Source: SZAS-18 sp031370675
Lineage (GTDB): Bacteria; Verrucomicrobiota; Verrucomicrobiia; Chthoniobacterales; SZAS-18
NCBI GenBank assembly: GCA_031370675.1
Contig: JANMQT010000209.1
Span: forward strand, 1-5,597
Length of the DNA stretch: 5,597 nucleotides
Direction of reading: 5' to 3'
Positions 1-5,279 of this stretch are shown piece by piece (positions within the stretch are counted from its first letter, which is position 1; each line of letters begins with the position of its first letter). The translations under genes and the position numbers were made by a program. The notes below the pieces were generated by a model that was not told the origin of the DNA, searched no databases, and saw nothing but the letters and a program-made list of their open reading frames with translations.

Positions 1-41
1 GGAATCATGTTCAGCGCGAGGCAGGCTTCGGTATGATTCAT
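1..41 (-). CDS. 5' end of a gene running off the window, possibly DNA-processing protein DprA
   Basis: An ATG at 39-41 opens a frame that stays open to the window edge and reads MNHTEACLALNMI followed by a probable Pro. It is preceded by a perfect GGAGG six bases upstream, the best ribosome binding site in the window, so a real start is likely. It lies 23 bp after the aroB stop on the same strand, suggesting cotranscription. The opening resembles DprA proteins, which often begin with a Thr-Glu-x-x-x-x-Leu-Ala-Leu-Asn-x-x-Pro pattern before a helix-hairpin-helix segment. Thirteen residues are too few to settle this, so the family assignment is a guess while the start itself is well supported. 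Confidence 0.5.
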   Translation of the reverse strand, partial: MNHTEACLALNMI

Positions 42-47
42 CGTTCG

Positions 48-52
48 CCTCC
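48..52 (-). promoter_or_regulatory. Shine-Dalgarno GGAGG for the partial gene at 1-41
   Basis: The minus strand reads GGAGG, then the six-base spacer CGAACG, then ATG. Core and spacing are both near ideal. It sits in the 23-bp gap after the aroB stop, so translation of the downstream gene can initiate independently on an aroB transcript. Confidence 0.7.
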
Positions 53-64
53 GTGGGAATATCC

Positions 65-1150
65 TCACCGCAGCGCGTCGATCGCCCCAGCAATCTCGGG
101 CTCCGTCACGTCTGACGCCACGTAGGCGCTGCCCAGAGTGCGAGTCAGGATAAACCGGATGGCACCGGCTTTAAATTTCTTGTCGCGCCGCATCGCCGCC
201 ACGAGTTGGTCGGTGGCGAGGTCGGCTGGAATCCGAACCGGCAGTTGAAAATGCTCGAGGCCCGCGATGACCAGCCGGCGGTCCGCGTCTGTGAGACCAG
301 CCTTCGCGACCGACAGCTCCAGGGCTACGGCCAAGCCGATTGAGACGGCTTCACCGTGCCGGAAGCGACCGTAGCCGGCCACAGCCTCGATCGCGTGGCC
401 CACCGTGTGGCCGAAATTCAGCGTGGCCCGCCCGCCGGTCGTCTCAAATTCATCCGCGGTCACGATGGCCGCCTTGATCTCGATGTTCCGTCGGATCAGC
501 GCGGTGATGTCCTGGCCACGCTCATACCCGGCCAGCGTGTGCAACAGGGCGCGGTCGGCGATTGCGCCGTGCTTAACGATCTCGGCGAAGCCCTGGCGAA
601 ACTCCCGGTCCGGCAGCGTGTCGAGGGTCGCCACGTCCGCGACCACGAGCGACGGCGGATGGAAGGCGCCGAGCAGATTCTTGCCGCCGGCGGCATTGAC
701 GCCGGTCTTGCCACCGACGGAACTATCGACCTGGGCCACGATCGTGGTCGGCACCTGCACCACCGGAATGCCGCGGTGATAAATGGCGGCGACGAATCCG
801 CCGACGTCGCCGACAACGCCACCGCCGAGCGCCACAACAAAGCTCTGACGGTCCAGCCCGTGGGCGACCAAGCGCACGCAGATGGCCTCGGCTGCGCCCA
901 GGGTCTTGCTTGATTCGCCAGCCGCCACGTCCACGACCACGGGTTCGTAGCCGGCAGCTGTCAGCGACGCGTGAGCGGTCGAAGCATGGCCGGTCGAAAG
1001 GTTCGCGTCGGTGACGATCGCGCATTTCTTGCCGAGGGTTGGCAGGCGCGCTTTCAGCGTCGGACCGATTTCCGCCAGGAGCCCGCGGCCGACCAGCACG
1101 TCATAACGCTCCCGGCTGGAGGCGACGGAAATGGCATGGGCAATCGGCAT
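65..1150 (-). CDS. aroB: 3-dehydroquinate synthase
   Basis: AroB converts DAHP to 3-dehydroquinate, the second step of the shikimate pathway to aromatic amino acids, in the cytoplasm with NAD+ and a divalent metal. The protein has the glycine-rich NAD-binding run GGGVVGDVGGF, followed by QVPTTIVAQVDSSVGGKTG and NLLGAFHPP. The metal ligands are visible as Glu in GFAEIVKHG, the first His of NFGHTVGHAIE and the His of RHGEAVSIG, the two His being 17 residues apart as in E. coli AroB. I chose the ATG at 1148-1150 (361 residues, normal length) because the protein there begins shortly before the first conserved strand (YDVLVGRG). The same frame extends to a TTG at 1208-1210 that would add 20 residues of no recognisable homology and leave only 25 bp before the divergent gene. 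No strong Shine-Dalgarno precedes either start. Family assignment is very secure; only the exact start is open. Confidence 0.97.
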   Translation of the reverse strand: MPIAHAISVASSRERYDVLVGRGLLAEIGPTLKARLPTLGKKCAIVTDANLSTGHASTAHASLTAAGYEPVVVDVAAGESSKTLGAAEAICVRLVAHGLDRQSFVVALGGGVVGDVGGFVAAIYHRGIPVVQVPTTIVAQVDSSVGGKTGVNAAGGKNLLGAFHPPSLVVADVATLDTLPDREFRQGFAEIVKHGAIADRALLHTLAGYERGQDITALIRRNIEIKAAIVTADEFETTGGRATLNFGHTVGHAIEAVAGYGRFRHGEAVSIGLAVALELSVAKAGLTDADRRLVIAGLEHFQLPVRIPADLATDQLVAAMRRDKKFKAGAIRFILTRTLGSAYVASDVTEPEIAGAIDALR

Positions 1151-1235
1151 TCCATCCGTATGTGGCGCGACGGTCCGGAGCGCAAGCTTGACTTCGATCG
1201 CCGGAATCAATCACGCTGCGGGTCTACCCATCTAT
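1151..1235. promoter_or_regulatory. Divergent intergenic spacer between aroB and the DUF4870-type gene
   Basis: These 85 bp separate two genes read outward and should hold both promoters. A TTGACT at 1188-1193 could be a -35 box for the plus-strand gene, but no good -10 lies 16-18 bp beyond it. In the other direction TTGCGC is followed 17 bp later by CATACG, a poor -10 almost touching the aroB ATG. I can support the location of a regulatory region by gene orientation but not the individual boxes. Confidence 0.35.
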
Positions 1236-1634
1236 ATGCCTGACGAAAACACCGACCCCAGCACCACCAGCAGCGGCATGGCCCCCAATGTAGCGGCGGG
1301 CCTCGCCTGCATTTTTCCCCTGATCGCCGGGATTATTTTCCTCGTGATCGAGAAGAAGAATGAGTTCATCCGCTATTGGGCAGCTCAATCCCTGATCTTT
1401 GGCGGAGCCATGTTCGCGGCCTCGATTCTCCTGCAGGTCTTCTTCGCCATTCTCGGCGCCATGCATCTCGGCTTCCTCGTCGTCATCCTGGGCCTGGTCT
1501 GGCTGCTGGTCTGCCTCGGTGCATTTGTCCTTTGGATCGTCATGCTGATCAAGTCGTTCGGCGGACAGAAATGGGACATCCCCATCATCAGCCAATACGT
1601 CCCGACGGTGCTCGGCTGGTTCAAGACCGCGTAA
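1236..1634 (+). CDS. Small three-helix membrane protein, DUF4870 type
   Basis: This 132-residue protein starts with a polar Ser/Thr-rich tail (residues 1-14), then a motif typical of DUF4870 proteins: MAPNVAAGLACIFPLIAGII, followed by EKKNEFIRYWAAQS. Hydrophobic segments at about residues 18-37, 50-74 and 80-105 predict three membrane spans, with the charged EKKNEF loop between the first two. The C-terminus (IKSFGGQKWDIPIISQ) also fits the family, in which a short amphipathic end follows the last span. Function of the family is unknown. The ATG at 1236 was chosen because upstream in-frame codons belong to the aroB 5' region; an internal ATG at 1278 (Met15) is a possible alternative. It is the only plus-strand gene here, probably monocistronic, and its last 14 bp overlap the convergent miaA. 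Confidence 0.85.
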   Translation: MPDENTDPSTTSSGMAPNVAAGLACIFPLIAGIIFLVIEKKNEFIRYWAAQSLIFGGAMFAASILLQVFFAILGAMHLGFLVVILGLVWLLVCLGAFVLWIVMLIKSFGGQKWDIPIISQYVPTVLGWFKTA

Positions 1635-2568
1635 CGTCTGCCAGGGCGGTCCCGACGCGGGTTGCGGTCTCCGCGGCTGACTCTTCCGGGGACAGCGCGA
1701 GCGGCACAAAGTCCGTTTCGCGCTTGAACCACGTCTGTTGGCGCTTGGCGTATTGTCGTGTCGCGATCGTGATGCGCTCGCGGGCGGCGGCCTCGGTTAT
1801 CTCTCCGCGCAGGCACGCCAGGCATTCCCGCCAGCCGATCATGTAACCGGCGGTCGGACCAACGGAGGCGGGATCGATCGCCGCCACCTCGTCGAGCACG
1901 CCGCAGCGGAACATCTCGTCGGTTCGGTGCGCGATTCGATCCAGCAGCTCAACTCGGTCGCGTTGCAGGAAAACGCCCAATGGATGCGGGGCGGACGACG
2001 GCAATATTCCCGGCAGGTGGTGGGCGCGGTCGGCCAGTCCCGCGGCGCCCCGCAAGGTGGCAATTTCCAAGGCGCGCTGAACGCGACGCAGGTTATTCCG
2101 ATCCACGCGTTCGTACGCGGCTGGGTCGACCGCCCTAAGCTGGTGGAGTGCCACCTCCGCCGGAAGCCGGGCCAGGGTTGCGCGCAATGCCGGGTCCGAG
2201 GCTGGGCCCGGGGTCAGACCGTGCGTCAAAGCCCGTAAATAGAGGCCGGTCCCGCCCACCACGATGGCCCGCCGTCCGCGCGAGCAAATGTCCTCCACGC
2301 AACGGCGCGCCTCCGTCAGATAGCGCGCCACGCTCATCGGTTCCGAGAGCGGAAACGTCCCGACCAGGTGGTGCCGGACCCGGGCCAGCGCCGCCGCCGA
2401 CGGCTTGGCGGTCAACAGATCGAGCCCGGCGTAAAGCTGGAAGGCGTCAGCACTGACGATCTCTGCGTCCATTTGCTCCGCGAGTGCGAGCGCGACCTCG
2501 CTCTTCCCTACCGCGGTGGGGCCGACGAGGAAGATTGGGGATTGCGGATTTCGAATTTCGGATTGCAT
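1621..2568 (-). CDS. miaA: tRNA dimethylallyltransferase
   Basis: MiaA transfers a dimethylallyl group to N6 of A37 in tRNAs reading codons that begin with U, the first step toward i6A/ms2i6A. From the ATG at 2566-2568 the protein has 315 residues, a usual length. In order it shows the P-loop GPTAVGKS (about 16-23), a DAFQLY variant of the usual DSMQVY, GGTGLYLRAL, RNNLRRVQRALEI, GYMIGWREC, and the C-terminal TRQYAKRQQTWFKRE. All signatures are present, so it should be active. The first ten residues (MQSEIRNPQS) are encoded by one arm of a repeat and look acquired; a GTG at 2593-2595 would add nine more. Only a weak AAGG lies ten bases before the ATG. The gene follows the RRM gene on the same strand with a gap of 85 bp (58 bp if the GTG is used) and may be cotranscribed with it. 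Its stop lies inside the end of the convergent membrane-protein gene. Confidence 0.96.
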   Translation of the reverse strand: MQSEIRNPQSPIFLVGPTAVGKSEVALALAEQMDAEIVSADAFQLYAGLDLLTAKPSAAALARVRHHLVGTFPLSEPMSVARYLTEARRCVEDICSRGRRAIVVGGTGLYLRALTHGLTPGPASDPALRATLARLPAEVALHQLRAVDPAAYERVDRNNLRRVQRALEIATLRGAAGLADRAHHLPGILPSSAPHPLGVFLQRDRVELLDRIAHRTDEMFRCGVLDEVAAIDPASVGPTAGYMIGWRECLACLRGEITEAAARERITIATRQYAKRQQTWFKRETDFVPLALSPEESAAETATRVGTALADVTRS

Positions 2569-2649
2569 GGAGGGAGCGCCTTCGCGCGTCGGCACTGCCT
2601 GCGGGACGGCTCAGCCAATCCGCCATCCGAAATCCGCCATCCGAAATTC
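2533..2649. repeat. Imperfect inverted repeat flanking the miaA start
   Basis: The left arm at 2533-2566 is built from GGATTGCGGATTTCGAATTTCGGATT-like words and the right arm at 2615-2649 holds the same words in reverse orientation, separated by 48 bp. Aligning the left arm with the reverse complement of the right gives 19 matches in 22 positions around the shared core GCGGATTTCG, with weaker matching beyond. The arms are visibly more AT-rich and lower in complexity than the surrounding coding DNA. The left arm lies inside the miaA coding sequence and encodes its first residues; the right arm fills the gap after the RRM gene stop. Similar GGATTTCGGATT words are, as I recall, common as dispersed repeats in Verrucomicrobiota and related genomes. 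In mRNA the arms could pair and enclose the miaA start in the loop. Confidence 0.75.
2617..2644. repeat. Perfect 14-bp tandem duplication in the right repeat arm
   Basis: The unit AATCCGCCATCCGA occurs at 2617-2630 and again directly at 2631-2644, followed by AATTC, which starts like a third unit and then diverges. Two copies are too few for a satellite or CRISPR. It shows that the right arm of the inverted repeat is made of short units that can expand or contract by slippage. It lies between the RRM stop and the miaA start, so it does not alter a protein. Confidence 0.85.
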
Positions 2650-2653
2650 TCCG

Positions 2654-3160
2654 CTAGGCCGCGAATCGCGCCGTGTCGCGCTCATCCGCCACTTTGGCGC
2701 CGCTCACCACGAGCTTTCGACCCATGAAGGCCTGGTCGTGCAACTCGCGCACCGCGCGCTTGGCTTCGTCCACGCTATTCATCTGCACAAACGCAAAACC
2801 CTTCGATCGTTCGGTCGCGCGATGCGTCACGACCTCGGCGCTGGCGACGCCGCCGACGCCCTTGAAGAGCTCGGTCAAGTCGCGCTCGGTGGCTTGAAAG
2901 GACAGGTTGCCGATGTACAGCCGGGGCGTGGAGACCTCGATCAACTCCGTCTTGGACGAGGGTCGGTACGTCGTGGTCGAGGCGGAAGGTGGATGCGCGT
3001 CGACGGTCGGTCGGGAGGACTTGCGTCCGCTCCCTTTGAAGAAGGAGACGATGCGCTGCCAGAGCGACGGGGCCGATTGGGAGCGGTCGTTGCTACGGTG
3101 ATCGGAACGGCGCCGGGAGCCGCGACGGCGGCGGCCAGAGCGAGAGGATGAGGGATTCAT
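2654..3160 (-). CDS. RRM-domain RNA-binding protein with basic N-terminal tail
   Basis: This 168-residue protein ends in a single RNA recognition motif at about residues 79-152. RNP2 is LYIGNL (81-86) and RNP1 is KGFAFVQM (120-127), with the RNA-stacking aromatic residues Tyr82, Phe122 and Phe124 in place, so single-stranded RNA binding is expected. The first 25 residues are rich in Arg and Ser (RSGRRRRGSRRRSD), followed by a short amphipathic segment, LWQRIVSFFKG (33-43), and a Ser/Thr/Pro linker. Bacterial RRM proteins are usually about 80-100 residues and lack such a tail, so this one is long. The target is unknown; a role in RNA folding or cold adaptation is a guess from the family. The ATG at 3158-3160 has no clear Shine-Dalgarno. 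It precedes miaA on the same strand, which would allow a two-gene transcript. Confidence 0.92.
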   Translation of the reverse strand: MNPSSSRSGRRRRGSRRRSDHRSNDRSQSAPSLWQRIVSFFKGSGRKSSRPTVDAHPPSASTTTYRPSSKTELIEVSTPRLYIGNLSFQATERDLTELFKGVGGVASAEVVTHRATERSKGFAFVQMNSVDEAKRAVRELHDQAFMGRKLVVSGAKVADERDTARFAA

Positions 3161-3364
3161 GGATGATTACGTATGGATGCGAGCGGATCGTCCGCGCAAG
3201 GTGCCGTTGGGCGCAGAGGGGAGAATCCGGCAGGGGCCGAAGGGAATAAAAAAACGCTTTCACAAAAAAGTCAGTTTTCGCTCGGCGTGGACCTCGGGGG
3301 GAGGACCCGGAATGGGAAAGTAATTAACCTTGCAGGATCATCTGGCAAGCGGAAAGGAAGCGCT
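3161..3364. other. Intergenic spacer between the oxidoreductase and RRM genes
   Basis: This spacer of 204 bp follows the oxidoreductase stop and precedes the RRM start, both genes being on the minus strand. I find no convincing coding frame and no stem followed by a T-run that would be a clear terminator. Its middle has an A7 run (3248-3254), an A6 run (3264-3269) and a T4 run (3275-3278), unusual against the GC-rich surroundings. A break between two transcription units is likely here because this is the longest gene-free stretch in the window. Confidence 0.6.
3245..3274 (-). promoter_or_regulatory. Candidate sigma-70-like promoter for the RRM gene
   Basis: On the minus strand CTGACT (3269-3274, four of six matches to TTGACA) is followed after 18 bp by TTTATT (3245-3250, four of six matches to TATAAT). 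The surroundings are T-rich on that strand. A transcript starting just after it would have a leader of about 75-80 bases before the RRM ATG. The match is only moderate and spacer composition alone could produce it. Confidence 0.25.
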
Positions 3365-4345
3365 CTAGCCGGTCGTCAGCACGATTTTTCCGATTTGCTC
3401 GCCCGCTTCCATCAGGCGATGCGCGTCGGCGGCGCGCTCGAGCGGAAACACCGCGTGAACGACCGGTCGGATGCGGCGCGCCTCAAGGTGGGGCCAAACC
3501 TCCCGGCGCAGCGCGGTGGCGATGGCGGCCTTGGCCTCGTTGGCTTGCGGTCGCAGCGTCGAGCCGGTCAGCGTCAGGCGCTTCGCCATTATGGCGCGCA
3601 GATCCAATTCCACTTTCGCGCCTTGCAGCGTGGCAATTTGGACCAGCCGGCCCTCCGGCGCGAGCACCTCAAGGTTTTTTGCGAAGTAGGGCCCACCGAC
3701 CATGTCGAGCACGACATCGACCCCTCGTCCGCCGGTGGCCGCCAGAATCTCCGCGCTGAAGTCCTGCTCGCGATAATCGACCGCGCGCTCGGCGCCGAGA
3801 TCAAGACAGGCGCGGCACTTGAGGGCGCTGCCCGCTGTCGCGAACGGGACGGCACCGAGGGCCCGCGCCATCTGGATCGCCATCACACCGATCCCGCTGG
3901 TGCCGCCATGGATCAGGATGGATTCACCAGACTTGAGGCGCGCCCGTTGAAACACATTGCTCCACACGGTGAAGGCTGTTTCCGGAATCGATGCTGCCTC
4001 GAGGTCCGACCAGCCCGCCGGAATGGGCAGGCAGTGCGAGGCCATGGCAACGCAAGACTCCGCGTAGCCTCCGCCTGGTGTCAGCGCGCAAACGCGGTCA
4101 CCCGTCTTCCACTCGGCGACCCCCGGGCCACATGACTCAATCGTGCCCGCCACTTCGAGACCCGGCAGCGGTGAAGCGCCCGGGGGCGCGGGATAGACGC
4201 CTTTGCGCTGGAAGACATCGGGTCGATTGACGCCAGCGGCCGCGACGCGGATCAAGACCTCGCCCGCACCGGGCACGGGCTTGGGTGCGTCCACGATTTG
4301 CAAGACGTCGGGTCCGCCCGGAGTGGTAATGGCAATGGCGCGCAT
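3365..4345 (-). CDS. NAD(P)H:quinone oxidoreductase, PIG3-type zinc-independent MDR family
   Basis: The protein belongs to the medium-chain dehydrogenase/reductase superfamily, quinone oxidoreductase branch, which reduces quinones or enones with NADPH in the cytoplasm. From the ATG at 4343-4345 it has 326 residues, the normal length. Signatures of the PIG3 (TP53I3-like) group are VNRPDVFQRKGVYPAPPGAS (about 39-58), PGLEVAGTIESCGPGV, ALTPGGGYAESCV, the nucleotide-binding HGGTSGIGVMAIQMA (146-160) and LTGSTLRPQANEAKAAIA. The zinc-binding cysteines of alcohol dehydrogenases are absent, as expected. A GTG at 4394-4396, directly after the cupin stop, would add 17 residues with no homology, so the ATG opening MRAIAITTPGG is preferred. 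It follows the cupin gene by 51 bp on the same strand and may be the last gene of the sor unit. The true substrate cannot be read from sequence. Confidence 0.93.
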   Translation of the reverse strand: MRAIAITTPGGPDVLQIVDAPKPVPGAGEVLIRVAAAGVNRPDVFQRKGVYPAPPGASPLPGLEVAGTIESCGPGVAEWKTGDRVCALTPGGGYAESCVAMASHCLPIPAGWSDLEAASIPETAFTVWSNVFQRARLKSGESILIHGGTSGIGVMAIQMARALGAVPFATAGSALKCRACLDLGAERAVDYREQDFSAEILAATGGRGVDVVLDMVGGPYFAKNLEVLAPEGRLVQIATLQGAKVELDLRAIMAKRLTLTGSTLRPQANEAKAAIATALRREVWPHLEARRIRPVVHAVFPLERAADAHRLMEAGEQIGKIVLTTG

Positions 4346-4396
4346 CAGACAAAGGAAAGACCGGACGGCGGGCGTGACAAGGGGGAACGGCGCCAC

Positions 4397-4891
4397 CTAC
4401 TGCCCGTGCGGATGCGGATGAATGTTGTCGACCCAATAAACGTCTTCCGGCGGCTCGATGGGCGCAATGTCGAGGTTGACCACCACGGGTTCCTGGCCGC
4501 TGCGCACCAACACGCAGCTCAGCGGTTCGTCGCGACTCCCGTTGATTTCCTGATGCGGCACATAGGGAGGCACGAAAATAAAGTCGCCGGGCCCGGCCTC
4601 CGCTGTGAATTCCAAATGCTCCCCCCAGCGCATCCGCGCCTTTCCGCTGACCACGTAGATGACGCTTTCGAGGTCGCCATGGTGATGCGCGCCGGTCTTG
4701 GCGTTCGCGTGAATCATGACCGTGCCGGCCCACAGCTTGCTCGCGCCGGTGCGCGCGTGCGTGATCGCCGCCGCGCGATTCATGCCCGGGGTCTGGGGCG
4801 TGTTGGAATCGAGCTGGCCGGCGCGAACAATCTTCACGCCGTGCTCACGCCAATCGATCTGTTCTGGCGGCACCGGCTCCGGGTCACTCAT
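4397..4891 (-). CDS. Single-domain cupin protein
   Basis: This 164-residue protein carries both cupin motifs. Motif 1 is GAHHHGDLESVIYVVSG, giving metal ligands His69, His71 and Glu75; motif 2 is PGDFIFVPPYVPHQEIN, giving His113 and the usual final Asn117. A mononuclear metal site (Fe, Mn, Ni or Zn) is therefore expected. The C-terminus IHPHPHGQ is His-rich and could bind further metal. Family members are conserved but mostly unassigned; dioxygenase, isomerase or small-molecule sensor roles are all possible and I do not choose one. It has no signal peptide, so it should be cytoplasmic. It starts 15 bp after the sorB stop with a clear GAGGGG ribosome binding site, so it is probably translated from the sor transcript. 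Confidence 0.92.
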   Translation of the reverse strand: MSDPEPVPPEQIDWREHGVKIVRAGQLDSNTPQTPGMNRAAAITHARTGASKLWAGTVMIHANAKTGAHHHGDLESVIYVVSGKARMRWGEHLEFTAEAGPGDFIFVPPYVPHQEINGSRDEPLSCVLVRSGQEPVVVNLDIAPIEPPEDVYWVDNIHPHPHGQ

Positions 4892-4899
4892 GGCAAATG

Positions 4900-4905
4900 C
4901 CCCTC
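4900..4905 (-). promoter_or_regulatory. Shine-Dalgarno GAGGGG for the cupin gene
   Basis: The minus strand reads GAGGGG, eight bases, then the cupin ATG. It lies within the 15-bp gap after the sorB stop codon. It fixes the cupin start and supports independent initiation on a polycistronic message. Confidence 0.65.
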
Positions 4906-4906
4906 G

Positions 4907-5269
4907 TTACTTCGCCGCCGCCGGAACCGGATCCGGGGCGCCGCGAAGGGTCATCAGGTAGTCGACGATCAATTTCTGTTTCTCCTCGTCGATCGGCGCG
5001 CCATACATCTTTACCATCTTGGTGACTTCGGCCTCCCAGGTCTTGCGCGGGAAATTGGGCTGGTTGGACACGTAACGGCTGGTGTGGCAGCTCACACAAT
5101 TTGCCAGGTAAACGTCGACATTCGGTCCTGCGGGCAGGTTAAAGCTCCCGTACGGCACATTGATCGAATGCACGGTGCCTTCGACTTTCGCCGGGACGGG
5201 TTTTGGATCGTCGGCGGCCGTGAGGAGCACAAGTGACGCGATGGGCAGAAGGAGGAGCAGGCGTTTCAT
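4907..5269 (-). CDS. sorB: Periplasmic c-type cytochrome subunit of sulfite dehydrogenase
   Basis: The 120-residue product begins with a Sec signal peptide (MKR, then a Leu-rich core, likely cleaved around Thr17-Ala-Ala) and has one haem-binding motif CVSCH (58-62). Downstream are RKTWEAEVTKMVKMYGAP, with Met85 or Met88 as the probable sixth haem ligand, and LIVDYLMTLRG as the C-terminal helix. This pattern fits the cytochrome partner of SorA-type sulfite dehydrogenases, which takes electrons from the molybdenum subunit and passes them to cytochrome c or an oxidase. Identity rests mainly on the adjoining sorA, whose stop is only 10 bp upstream of this ATG. The frame is open 34 codons further upstream, but those overlap the end of sorA and would bury the signal peptide, so the ATG at 5267-5269 is preferred. 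Another monohaem cytochrome role remains possible. Confidence 0.87.
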   Translation of the reverse strand: MKRLLLLLPIASLVLLTAADDPKPVPAKVEGTVHSINVPYGSFNLPAGPNVDVYLANCVSCHTSRYVSNQPNFPRKTWEAEVTKMVKMYGAPIDEEKQKLIVDYLMTLRGAPDPVPAAAK

Positions 5270-5279
5270 GATCGAAGGA

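Noticed and set aside
1188..1216. TTGACT as the -35 of a promoter for the membrane-protein gene
   Set aside because: The hexamer is good, but at 16-18 bp spacing there is no sequence resembling TATAAT, so I do not list it as a promoter by itself.
2533..2649. Repeats near miaA as a CRISPR array or an intrinsic terminator
   Set aside because: There are no regularly spaced unique spacers, and the inverted arms are 48 bp apart with no following T-run, so neither interpretation fits.
3330..3364. Possible terminator just after the oxidoreductase stop
   Set aside because: Only a 4-bp AGCG/CGCT stem can be drawn and no T-run follows it on the minus strand.
3173..4135. Open plus-strand frame of 320 codons opposite the oxidoreductase gene
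   Set aside because: It lies antisense to a clearly conserved gene, its translation is low in recognisable motifs and rich in Arg, Gly and Ala as expected from high-GC antisense frames, and it has no plausible start signal.
4298..5236. Open plus-strand frame of 312 codons opposite the cupin and cytochrome genes
   Set aside because: It runs antisense across two well-supported genes and their intergenic gap, and shows no family signature.
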